Origin: Synergistes jonesii
GTDB taxonomy: Bacteria; Synergistota; Synergistia; Synergistales; Synergistaceae
Direction of reading: 5' to 3'
Assembly: GCF_000712295.1 (NCBI RefSeq)
Contig: NZ_JMKI01000060.1
Location: 1 to 42,438 of the forward strand
DNA length: 42,438 bases
The position numbers were made by a program, and so were the translations under genes. Under the pieces are notes generated by a model. It did not search any database, had not been told where the DNA came from, and saw nothing but the letters and a program-made list of their open reading frames with translations. Of this stretch, positions 13,644 through 20,243 are shown piece by piece (the stretch's first letter is position 1; every line of letters begins with the position of its first letter).

Positions 13644-13731
13644 TATAAAGACGAGACGGTATATCTACCATGGCAGGGTGAGGCCCCTTGGCGTTTTTGC
13701 CCAAAAGAAAAGTTTGAAGGAGGCATCCTAA
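13636..13731 (+). CDS. Possible 31-residue basic protein
   Basis: ATG at 13636 overlaps the previous stop codon. The frame encodes a basic peptide (SDIKTRRYIYHGRVRPLGV) and ends one base before the next start, with the next ribosome site inside it. The packing fits a real phage microprotein, but its length gives little support. Confidence 0.4.
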   Translation: MSDIKTRRYIYHGRVRPLGVFAQKKSLKEAS

Positions 13732-13732
13732 G

Positions 13733-14062
13733 ATGCCGGAATTCGACGTCCCGGGGCTTGGCCGGGCGCGTATGGCTTTGACCGAGCTGGCGCGCAACCC
13801 GCGCGCTTCATACGGGCAGAAGCAGCTGAAGACGCAGCTCATCGAGTCCCTTTATACCGAGATACGCGCCGCGCGTATGGCCGGGCATACGTGGAAAAAA
13901 ATCATGGAGTCTATCCGGAAGAGCGGCGTAGTTATAAGGTTTTCGTTGGTTTTTCTCCAGAAAAGCTTTGCCGAGATAGACAAACGGTACGAAAAAGAGA
14001 CCGGTGTGAAGGCTCTGCCGCCGGCTACGTGCAGGCGAGAAAAGAAGAGCCCCTCGGCGTAA
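13733..14062 (+). CDS. Unknown 109-residue protein, possible HTH
   Basis: ATG at 13733 follows GAAGGAGG. The middle is helical (QLIESLYTEIRAARMAGHTW, then KIMESIRKSGV), which resembles the helix pair in small mobile-element DNA-binding proteins; the C-terminus is basic. The assignment is only by pattern. A GC hairpin spans its stop codon (14051-14070) and a perfect 9-base stem (14097-14105 with 14112-14120) follows, neither with a T run. Confidence 0.55.
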   Translation: MPEFDVPGLGRARMALTELARNPRASYGQKQLKTQLIESLYTEIRAARMAGHTWKKIMESIRKSGVVIRFSLVFLQKSFAEIDKRYEKETGVKALPPATCRREKKSPSA

Positions 14063-14151
14063 GCCAAGGGGGAGTGCGAAAAACAATTTGCAAATGAAAT
14101 GGAAGCTACAACTTCCATTTCCAATTATATCACAATTGGGAGGCATACAAG

Positions 14152-14362
14152 ATGTCGGCAAAAGCGGATACGGAATTTGATTATGAGATAGTGAATGATA
14201 AGATACGGCCCATTGCTGAAAAGCTCATTCAAAAATACGACAAGAATTCGTTCCAAAGACGAACTCTGCACCCTGTTTGCAGAAAATTTATATCTATCGG
14301 CCACGCGTGGGGCTCCAGATGAAGGGGGCAGTGTTGCCGCACGCCCCGGATTGTGTTTATGA
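14152..14362 (+). pseudogene. Small early gene split between two frames
   Basis: The first frame (ATG 14152, good GGGAGG site) reads TEFDYEIVNDKIRPIAEKLI, resembling the start of phage metallopeptidase-like proteins. It then degenerates into poor sequence and stops at 14322. From about 14254 the +1 frame reads DELCTLFAENLYLSATRGAP and ends at 14362, just before the next gene's ribosome site. This looks like one protein broken by a one-base change, or two short overlapping genes; the second frame has its own ATG at 14195. The family assignment is weak. Confidence 0.4.
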
Positions 14363-14378
14363 AGGGAGACGAATAAAA

Positions 14379-14621
14379 ATGAAACGCTACATAATAACTG
14401 AGAAGCAGCTCGACGAGCTGAAAAAGCTGCTGGAAAGGTACGAGGAGGGGTTGCCGACAAGGTATTGCGGTGGGAGCGCTGTTGATGACCTTGAGGCGGC
14501 GCAGGATTTGATCGACGAGATGGAGGAGTCTGTCGAAAAGGATTGGAACAGTCTTTTTGAGACGTGGCGCGATCTTAAATTCTTGATCGAGGACGTCGAG
14601 GGGCAGGAGGAAAGAAAATGA
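14379..14621 (+). CDS. Unknown 80-residue acidic helical protein
   Basis: ATG at 14379 follows GAAGGGAG; the frame is open further upstream but without a ribosome site. The product is helical and acidic (TEKQLDELKKLLERYEEG; DDLEAAQDLIDEMEE), like small phage early proteins with a coiled coil. Its stop codon overlaps the next start. Confidence 0.6.
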   Translation: MKRYIITEKQLDELKKLLERYEEGLPTRYCGGSAVDDLEAAQDLIDEMEESVEKDWNSLFETWRDLKFLIEDVEGQEERK

Positions 14622-14797
14622 AAGCGCGAAAAGGCAAAATCGTAGAATGCACCGAGTCTGAGCTGTACGCATACTACCTTCGCCACGGCTGGGATGAACT
14701 CTACCCGTTCGACGAATACAAACGGAGATGCGAAGCCAACGGAACGAGAATTTTAGGGAGGAATAATGATGCAGCAGACACATCACTTGAAGCTTGA
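14618..14797 (+). CDS. Unknown 59-residue protein
   Basis: ATG at 14618 overlaps the previous stop codon and follows GGAGGAAAG. The product includes CTESELYAYYLRHGWDELYP and FDEYKRRCEANG, compatible with a small helical phage protein. The 3' end overlaps the DUF3850 gene by 32 bases. Confidence 0.55.
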   Translation: MKARKGKIVECTESELYAYYLRHGWDELYPFDEYKRRCEANGTRILGRNNDAADTSLEA

Positions 14798-15020
14798 TAA
14801 ATACTACTGGGACGCAGTCAAGAGCGGCGACAAGCCTTTTGAGGTGCGCAAGAACGACAGAGGCTTTCAGAAAGGCGACGTCTTGTGCTTCCACAAATAC
14901 GACTGTTCTGAGCCGAACAATGCCCGGCATTTGACTTTTATGATTGGAGGCGGCGATAAATGTGTAAACGTTATCTTTACCGTAATCGGACCCTTTACGT
15001 TAAAGCATATCAGTCCGTGA
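14766..15020 (+). CDS. DUF3850 (ASCH-like) protein
   Basis: This 84-residue protein matches the DUF3850 pattern: HHLKLDKYYWDAVKSGDKPF, EVRKNDRGFQKGDVL and a late strand CVNVIFTVIG. DUF3850 is an ASCH/PUA-like fold thought to bind RNA or modified bases. ATG at 14766 (or 14769) follows AGGGAGG. It lies in a compact run of early genes together with a second ASCH-type protein. Confidence 0.8.
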   Translation: MMQQTHHLKLDKYYWDAVKSGDKPFEVRKNDRGFQKGDVLCFHKYDCSEPNNARHLTFMIGGGDKCVNVIFTVIGPFTLKHISP

Positions 15021-15181
15021 ACGGCGTAAATTTTGCAACCTTTTTTGTCGATTCGAAAGGCTATGAGCGCATATTCCTTTTTGCCAACGAATTAACCATG
15101 CGCCATACGATGGAAGACGCACAGGCCGACCTGGACGCCTTTGCGCGGAAAAGAGGGCTCCATGAAGCAAAAGCTAAATAA
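14960..15181 (+). CDS. Unknown 73-residue protein
   Basis: ATG at 14960 lies inside the DUF3850 gene, 9 bases after GGAGG, and overlaps it by 61 bases. The product has strands then helices (FATFFVDSKGYERIFLF; MRHTMEDAQADLDAFARKRG). No family is recognised, but the ribosome site and order support it. Confidence 0.55.
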   Translation: MCKRYLYRNRTLYVKAYQSVNGVNFATFFVDSKGYERIFLFANELTMRHTMEDAQADLDAFARKRGLHEAKAK

Positions 15182-15764
15182 AGAACGCCCTATCCTCTTC
15201 AGCGCTCCAATGGTTAGAGCGTTGTTAGAGGGACGCAAGACGCAAACGCGCAGGCCGCTGAAACCGCAGCCCGAAAAAGATAAAGCCGTGCAGGAATTTT
15301 ACTCTGTCCGGTGCCCATTCGGGAGCGTTGGAGACCGCCTCTGGGTGCGTGAAACATACAAAATCGTGCCGGCGGCCGTCTGTCAATGCGGCGAAGGAAT
15401 ACGGCGGAAGGTAAGCCCGTCCGACCCAGACAGTGTGGCTGTATACAAATGCGAATGGGATCGCAGTCCCGCCGGCGGGCCTTGGATACCGTCGATTTTC
15501 ATGCCGTATTGGGCCTCAAGGATAAAGCTGACGATCTTGGAGGTAAACATACAGCGCCTACAGGACATAACCGAACTGCAAGCCATGGAGGAGGGCGTAA
15601 AACCTTTATGCTGCTCGGAAAGCTATCGCGCCGCGTTCCGCCGCACCTGGGATTGGCTGCATAAACCTTACGGGCTCGCCGGATGGGACGCCAACCCCTG
15701 GGTGTGGGCTATCGAATTTAAGGGGGTCGAGGACGATGGAACGATACGTGCGACAGGAAATTAG
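15162..15764 (+). CDS. Phage ASCH-type protein
   Basis: This protein of about 200 residues carries the features of phage ASCH-like proteins: PILFSAPMVRALLEGRKTQT with RRPLKPQP, GDRLWVRETY, and the closing NPWVWAIEF. These proteins have a PUA-like fold and are probably nucleotide or RNA binders; function in phages is unknown. ATG at 15162 is used, with AGAGGG before it; the frame runs 7 codons further upstream. It overlaps the genes on both sides. Confidence 0.8.
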   Translation: MKQKLNKERPILFSAPMVRALLEGRKTQTRRPLKPQPEKDKAVQEFYSVRCPFGSVGDRLWVRETYKIVPAAVCQCGEGIRRKVSPSDPDSVAVYKCEWDRSPAGGPWIPSIFMPYWASRIKLTILEVNIQRLQDITELQAMEEGVKPLCCSESYRAAFRRTWDWLHKPYGLAGWDANPWVWAIEFKGVEDDGTIRATGN

Positions 15765-15942
15765 AACTACGATGGACGGCGAGATGTGCGCTTCTGATTG
15801 CTACTTCTACTCGGAGAACAAGCGCAAACCCATCTGCTGGCTCGGTCGCGGCTGTGAACGGCTCCGCGACGGATACCGGACGGCTCTGTGCAAATATATG
15901 GAAGAAAACAATGACGTAAGGGGAACTGAAAAATATGCCTGA
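15736..15942 (+). CDS. Small cysteine-rich protein
   Basis: This 68-residue protein has spaced cysteines (MCASDCYFY, PICWLGRGCERL, ALCKY) suggesting a small zinc fold. ATG at 15736 follows GGGGGTCGAGG and overlaps the ASCH gene; its own end overlaps the initiator start. No family is recognised. Confidence 0.55.
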   Translation: MERYVRQEIRTTMDGEMCASDCYFYSENKRKPICWLGRGCERLRDGYRTALCKYMEENNDVRGTEKYA

Positions 15943-16819
15943 AGTGAACGAAAAAACAATGACCCCGGAAGAAACCACTTTACACATACAGGACACTCGC
16001 GATTTCTGGTTTGCGACCGTAGATATCTGCGTACTGCGCGACAAAACACTTTCCTTCAACGCCAAAGGTGTCTATGCCGTACTTGTCGCCTTTGTGGATA
16101 TCGGTACCAGAGAATGGGCGCTCAAAACCGAAACACTCGCGGCGGAGTGCGGCGTCAGCCGCCGCACGGTGATGTACGCGCTCAAAGAACTTGAAGAGCA
16201 CGGGTACATCAAACGTAATCGACGTTTTGCTGACGGACATCAGATTGCTTCAATGTATAAAATTATCGGACATAAGGCAGAGTGCAATATTTGCACCCAG
16301 CAGGAGCAGAAGCAGCCCGAACAACCAGAGTGCAAAATATGCACTCAGCAGGGTGCAAAATATGCACACCAATTACAAGAACCAGAATCAAATAATACAT
16401 TACCTACGGTAATGGAGGCTGACGCCTCCGAAGCCGAGCCGGAGGATATCGGACTCATCGAAAAAATCCCTTTGGTGATGCGCCCAACGGCGGAATATTT
16501 ATTGCTCAAAACGGGACGCAAGAGCCTGATACCCTCGGAGGTGGGTTCGCTGATGGCGCTTGAAAAAATACATCTGCCCGCGCGTATCCAGCAGGAAATC
16601 AATACCGCCGTGAAGCGGTTTAACGCGCGAGGGCGTCCACTGTCGGGCATCACCGCGGATTATCTTTACGAATCGCTTCGGCGCCAGAACTCGCGTGTGG
16701 CAAGAAAAAAGGCTCCGCCGGACAACAGCGCGGCACTGACGCAGGCGCAACAGGAGGAAGCCGAGCACGACAAGTACCTGTTTGAAAAATTCGGAAAGGG
16801 AGTCGAGCAAATTGAGTGA
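15935..16819 (+). CDS. Phage replication initiator (O-like)
   Basis: This 294-residue protein has an N-terminal winged helix-turn-helix of the HTH_36 type: LSFNAKGVYAVLVAFVD (40-56) and ETLAAECGVSRRTVMYALKE, then HGYIKRNRR. A low-complexity linker and a C-terminal helical domain (about 180-275) probably contact the loader. As in lambda gene O, repeated palindromes lie in the middle of the gene and may be the origin it binds. ATG at 15935 follows GTAAGGGG. The helicase-loader gene begins at its stop codon. Confidence 0.78.
   Translation: MPEVNEKTMTPEETTLHIQDTRDFWFATVDICVLRDKTLSFNAKGVYAVLVAFVDIGTREWALKTETLAAECGVSRRTVMYALKELEEHGYIKRNRRFADGHQIASMYKIIGHKAECNICTQQEQKQPEQPECKICTQQGAKYAHQLQEPESNNTLPTVMEADASEAEPEDIGLIEKIPLVMRPTAEYLLLKTGRKSLIPSEVGSLMALEKIHLPARIQQEINTAVKRFNARGRPLSGITADYLYESLRRQNSRVARKKAPPDNSAALTQAQQEEAEHDKYLFEKFGKGVEQIE
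16282..16414 (+). repeat. Iteron-like palindromes, candidate replication origin
   Basis: Three 15-base sites GTGCA-N5-TGCAC lie at 16282-16296, 16330-16344 and 16353-16367; the last two are identical and all cores are A/T only. An AT-rich stretch follows, and a further palindrome, CATTACC-TAC-GGTAATG, lies at 16398-16414. Repeats beside an AT-rich unwinding stretch inside an initiator gene are the layout of lambdoid origins. The function is inferred. Confidence 0.65.
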
Positions 16820-17672
16820 ATACGCTAAAAAACTTGAAATACTTGAATGGGTGCGGCAGTCTTGCCCTCAAGCCTCTATGTGTGATATCCCTGACAATAC
16901 GATAGAGCTTGAAATCGCAATGGAGCAAAAAGACTGCTATCAGCATTGCCCCGGCATCTCCGGTTGCAAACATCACGGGTATATTTATCTGCCAGTGCTA
17001 TACCCTTACTCCGCGTCGCGCCCGCCGTACTACAAGACTGCCTGCACTCCCTGCAAAGTTCGAATCATGGCTGAAAAGAAAGCGGCGATCGAAACCTACG
17101 TAAAAAACTGTGGGATACCGGATCTATTTAAGCATGCGACATTTGAGAATTTCACCACCATACGGCGCACGCCTAAAATCGGGCTGGCAAAGTCAATAGC
17201 TCAAGACTGCGTGGCGCAGGAGCTCGCCCTCACCCTCATGGGTACGCCCGGCACCGGCAAGACGCATCTTGCCGCAGCAATGGTTCACGCGTGGCTCGCC
17301 AAGGGAAAGTCGGCGATATTTATCCCCGTTGTGGCTCTGCTGGACGAAATAAGGCGTGGGTATGGCCCCTACTCTCCGCTGCCAAAAATCGAGGACGCCA
17401 TAAAAAGCACGGACTTTGTCGCCCTCGACGACCTCGGCGCACAGAAAGACAACGATTGGGTAACAGAGCGCCTTTGGGAGCTTATTGACCAGCGTTACCG
17501 GGAACGCAAGCCAATCACGATTACATCCAACGCTGTGAGCAAAGATCATCTCGTAATAATAGCCGGCGAACGCGGACCTCAGATTGTAAGCCGCCTGACC
17601 GATCAGACTTTCGGGCACTACATTGTGCTGGAAGACATCGATTATCGCAGCCTTAAGCGGCAGGATCGCTAA
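16812..17672 (+). CDS. DnaC-like helicase loader ATPase
   Basis: This AAA+ ATPase of about 286 residues has Walker A GTPGTGKTHLAAA and Walker B FVALDDLGA, then a sensor region ITITSNAVS, as in DnaC/IstB-type loaders. A cysteine-rich segment (CYQHCPGISGCKHH and CTPCK) precedes the ATPase domain and probably binds zinc. The TTG start at 16812 is preferred because AAGGGAG precedes it and it overlaps the initiator stop; an ATG ten codons upstream has no ribosome site. It should deliver the host replicative helicase to the initiator-bound origin. Confidence 0.88.
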   Translation: MSEYAKKLEILEWVRQSCPQASMCDIPDNTIELEIAMEQKDCYQHCPGISGCKHHGYIYLPVLYPYSASRPPYYKTACTPCKVRIMAEKKAAIETYVKNCGIPDLFKHATFENFTTIRRTPKIGLAKSIAQDCVAQELALTLMGTPGTGKTHLAAAMVHAWLAKGKSAIFIPVVALLDEIRRGYGPYSPLPKIEDAIKSTDFVALDDLGAQKDNDWVTERLWELIDQRYRERKPITITSNAVSKDHLVIIAGERGPQIVSRLTDQTFGHYIVLEDIDYRSLKRQDR

Positions 17673-17690
17673 GCTGCTAAGGAGACTGCG

Positions 17691-18224
17691 ATGGGCGAAA
17701 AAGTGCATCCTTCGGATCTGGTAGATTTTTTCAAATTCATTATTTCGAAGAGCGAAAACGGATTGGCTATATTGCTGGGAATAGCCCCGCCGCCTGGAGC
17801 TGTTCAAATGTATGAAATGCTCGGGGGGAATAAAGTGGAGTATGGCGTGCGTATCGACGGAGGCGAAAAAATTCCGCAGGCACAGAGGATACTTGAATCC
17901 GTTGAGCATCTCGAAGATATCATTAGCGCTGTTGGAGGCTGGAGGGAGATACACGCGGCAACTCTAAAGTTTAAGGCAGACTATCCCGACCAGTGGAAAA
18001 TACTTGAAACACACGCTCTCTTCGTTCGTCCGGGTGGGCTCCTGCGGGACGGGCAGGGCGGTATGAGCGCGATCATCTGCCGCCGTCATAGTGATATAAC
18101 GCCCAAAACCCTTCGCCGTCGCTACAAAAAAATCCTTCGCGCCCTTGCAATCTTTTTGTTGTCATGGAGTTATTCAGACGGATTCAACCTTAACTACTTT
18201 CCCAAGCACAAAAGGCTTAATTGA
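17691..18224 (+). CDS. Unknown 177-residue protein, possible late regulator
   Basis: ATG at 17691 follows AAGGAG, 18 bases after the loader gene. A helical protein; the C-terminus (TPKTLRRRYKKILRALAIFL) is basic and could form a DNA-binding helix-turn-helix. It is the last early gene before the late-region promoter, the usual place of a late transcription activator (RinA/ArpU-like). That role is inferred from position only. Confidence 0.5.
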   Translation: MGEKVHPSDLVDFFKFIISKSENGLAILLGIAPPPGAVQMYEMLGGNKVEYGVRIDGGEKIPQAQRILESVEHLEDIISAVGGWREIHAATLKFKADYPDQWKILETHALFVRPGGLLRDGQGGMSAIICRRHSDITPKTLRRRYKKILRALAIFLLSWSYSDGFNLNYFPKHKRLN

Positions 18225-18251
18225 TAAAGTATGGTGTCCGCACTAAGGGCC

Positions 18252-18279
18252 TTGCTGTGTCCCGTCAATAGCGTATACT
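18252..18279 (+). promoter_or_regulatory. Probable late-region promoter
   Basis: TTGCTG (18252-18257) and TATACT (18274-18279) are 16 apart in the gap after the early operon. Two terminator-like hairpins follow before the next gene, so transcripts starting here may be attenuated unless an antitermination factor acts. Confidence 0.45.
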
Positions 18280-18316
18280 TATAACGTCACATATTTTGCA
18301 ATCACAATGATGCGAA

Positions 18317-18350
18317 GCCCCGGCAAGCCCAGCTTTTCGGGGTGTTTTTT
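18317..18350 (+). terminator. Terminator-like hairpin ahead of the late genes
   Basis: CCCCG (18318-18322) pairs with CGGGG (18338-18342), followed by TGTTTTTT. The loop is large, but an inner GC/GC pairing can tighten it. It probably ends the early operon. Confidence 0.5.
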
Positions 18351-18370
18351 ATGTTTGGAGGCGAAGGAGT

Positions 18371-18400
18371 GCCCCGCCCTTCACAATGGGCGGGGCTTTT
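18371..18400 (+). terminator. Strong rho-independent hairpin before the second recombinase
   Basis: GCCCCGCCC (18371-18379) pairs perfectly with GGGCGGGGC (18388-18396), followed by TTTTAT. It sits only 22 bases before the recombinase start, so it can act as an attenuator for that gene or insulate it from early transcripts. Confidence 0.7.
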
Positions 18401-18417
18401 ATAAAGAAGGTGATGGC

Positions 18418-19017
18418 TTGAAGTTAGTCCAGCCGATACGAAAGATCGCGCAGATAAAGCGCATGAAAGAAATAGCCTCGGTGCGGCCGAGGGACCTCTG
18501 TCTGCTGGAAATGGGTTTTCATACAGGGCTGCGCGTGCAGGACCTTCTTTCGCTCCGCATCTCGGATGTGGCACGGAAGATCGGCGGCAAGTGGCAGGTG
18601 GCACGCTCCTATGTCGTGAACGAACAGAAGACGCGCAAAGGAAAGCAAGTAGAAATCGTCAAGTCGGCGCGCGCCGCGATAGAGCGTCAGCTTGACGCGC
18701 TCGACGCCTGCGGCATGGCGGCGGCCGGGGGATGGCTCTTCCCGTCTCCATATAGGCGGGGGAGCAAACCGTTGTCGCGCCGACAGGCGGGAAGGTTGAT
18801 AAAGGCAATCGCCATGCGAGCCGGCGTCACGGAGCCCGTCGCATGCCACTCGCTGCGCAAGAGCTTCGGATACCACGCGTTTCGCTCCGGTGTTGACATT
18901 ATGTATCTAAAAGAGATTTTCAACCACTCCGATATCGCCGTCACAAAACGCTATATCGGGATAACTCAAGATGAACTAAACTCGGTCTACCAGCGGATCG
19001 GCGCGATAATGGCCTGA
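18418..19017 (+). CDS. Second tyrosine recombinase, catalytic domain only
   Basis: This protein of about 199 residues has the tyrosine-recombinase catalytic set: Arg in GFHTGLRVQDLL, Lys in EQKTRKGKQVEI, CHSLRKSFGYHAF, His in FNHSDIAVT and Tyr in KRYIGI. It lacks the arm and core-binding domains of the prophage integrase. TTG at 18418 follows AAGAAGGTG; frames further upstream run through the terminator and are rejected. Its place between early and terminase genes suggests a phage-internal job, such as multimer resolution or a DNA inversion, rather than integration. A 9-base inverted repeat lies 115 bases past its end. Confidence 0.88.
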   Translation: MKLVQPIRKIAQIKRMKEIASVRPRDLCLLEMGFHTGLRVQDLLSLRISDVARKIGGKWQVARSYVVNEQKTRKGKQVEIVKSARAAIERQLDALDACGMAAAGGWLFPSPYRRGSKPLSRRQAGRLIKAIAMRAGVTEPVACHSLRKSFGYHAFRSGVDIMYLKEIFNHSDIAVTKRYIGITQDELNSVYQRIGAIMA

Positions 19018-19131
19018 CTTACCCTTCATTGGTCAAACCGCCGAAAATGGCCGGGCGAAAATACTCAAGTCCAGAAGTGAGAAAATCCGCTGTGTAGCCG
19101 TATATTTTTGAAATCGTCGCGGCGTCGTTCA

Positions 19132-19161
19132 AATGTCCCACAATATAAGATATGGGACATT
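19132..19161. promoter_or_regulatory. Inverted repeat downstream of the recombinase, candidate recombination site
   Basis: AATGTCCCA (19132-19140) and TGGGACATT (19153-19161) are perfect inverted repeats around 12 A/T-rich bases. Two arms around a short spacer is how tyrosine-recombinase crossover sites look, and this one lies next to an orphan recombinase gene. It could equally be an operator; there is no T run, so it is not a terminator. Confidence 0.4.
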
Positions 19162-19227
19162 GGTATCGTTTATGGACGTTTCTCGTGTTGTGGTAACTAA
19201 AAGTAAATAAAACAAGAGGTGATTCGA

Positions 19228-19608
19228 ATGCCGAAAGCGGCGAAGAAGCCCTGCGCTTTTCCAGGGTGCGGCGTGTTGGTCGAATACAACAAACGGTATT
19301 GCTTCGCGCATAAATATTACGAATCAGACCGGCAGGCGGAAAGCAACCGCGCATATGACCGCAACCGTCCGGAACGTCATCGTTTCTACCACTCTCACGA
19401 GTGGCAGAAGATACGCCAGCGTTTTCTCGCGCGGCATCCTCTCTGCGAGATGTGTCTGCGGGATAACCGGATCAGCGCCGCGGTCATAGCTGACCATATA
19501 GTGGAGATTTCAGACGGAGGATCGCCTACAGACCCTGCAAACCTTCAGGCTCTGTGTGTGTTCCACCACAATCAGAAGACAGCGGCGGAGCGGAAAAAGC
19601 GCTGTTAG
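19228..19608 (+). CDS. HNH endonuclease
   Basis: This 126-residue protein has a C-terminal HNH domain: CEMCLRD, ADHIVEISDGG, NLQALCVFHHNQKT, with a matching second zinc-binding pair. The N-terminus has CAFPGCG and a further CxxH-type motif. HNH nucleases directly before terminase genes are common in HK97-type phages and aid packaging-linked cutting. ATG at 19228 follows AGAGGTG. The 161 bases after it hold no gene, only a GTGGCC/GGCCAC hairpin (19646-19668), and could include the packaging site. Confidence 0.92.
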   Translation: MPKAAKKPCAFPGCGVLVEYNKRYCFAHKYYESDRQAESNRAYDRNRPERHRFYHSHEWQKIRQRFLARHPLCEMCLRDNRISAAVIADHIVEISDGGSPTDPANLQALCVFHHNQKTAAERKKRC

Positions 19609-19769
19609 GGCACGAAAAATTGAGAGTTGCGACGTAGTTGATCCGTGGCCGTTTGTGGTAGGGCCACATGGGAGGGGGATGTCAAATCTCTGGTCGTTTC
19701 CACTCTTAGACCGAGCTCGAAACGCTGCGGAAACGCGCCCGAAATGTGGGAAAAGGAGGGGGGCGGAAA

Positions 19770-20243
19770 ATGGCGACAAGGGGTAGGAAGCCGAAACCGG
19801 AGGCGATAAAGAAGCTCGGCGGCAGAAGCCATAAGAAGAAGGAGCCGCCGCTCGTCGAGCTGCCGATGGACGCTCTTACGGACGCCGGCGACTTGGCGAT
19901 GCCGGGCGAAAAAGAGCTTTGGGCGAGCCTCGTCGAAGCGGGCGTGGCGAAGAAGAGCGACAGACAGGCGTTTGTGCGCTACATAGATATGATTTCGGTC
20001 TACGTGAAAGCCCGCAGTGACGTCGAGGAGCGCGGGGCGGTCTTGGACGTAGGCACGAAAAACGAGAGGAATAACCCTTCGTGGCGGATCATGCGGCAGG
20101 CGCAGACGGAGCTGCTTAAGCTCGAGGTGGAGTTCGGGCTTACGCCCTCGGCGAAACAACGCGTAATGAAGGCGCTGCTCTGCGACAACAAAACGGGAGG
20201 CGACGGCGGCTATGCTGCAATCAGGCGCGGGGCGTCCTCGTGA
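19770..20243 (+). CDS. terS: Terminase small subunit (P27 family)
   Basis: This 157-residue protein starts MATRGRKPKPEAIKKLGG, typical of P27-family small terminases, and continues with a helical oligomerisation region (AFVRYIDMISVYVKARSDVE) and a C-terminal helix. The small subunit recognises phage DNA for packaging. ATG at 19770 follows AAAAGGAGGGGGG; an upstream ATG at 19746 is inferior. It overlaps the large-subunit gene by 32 bases. Confidence 0.9.
   Translation: MATRGRKPKPEAIKKLGGRSHKKKEPPLVELPMDALTDAGDLAMPGEKELWASLVEAGVAKKSDRQAFVRYIDMISVYVKARSDVEERGAVLDVGTKNERNNPSWRIMRQAQTELLKLEVEFGLTPSAKQRVMKALLCDNKTGGDGGYAAIRRGASS

Noticed and set aside
16282-16367. Three short palindromic repeats considered as a CRISPR-like array.
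   Set aside because: Only 15 bases each, uneven spacing of 48 and 23, and inside a coding sequence; they fit initiator iterons much better.
18307-18417. A 37-codon upstream extension of the second recombinase.
   Set aside because: It would translate through two terminator hairpins, and the TTG at 18418 has a proper ribosome site.
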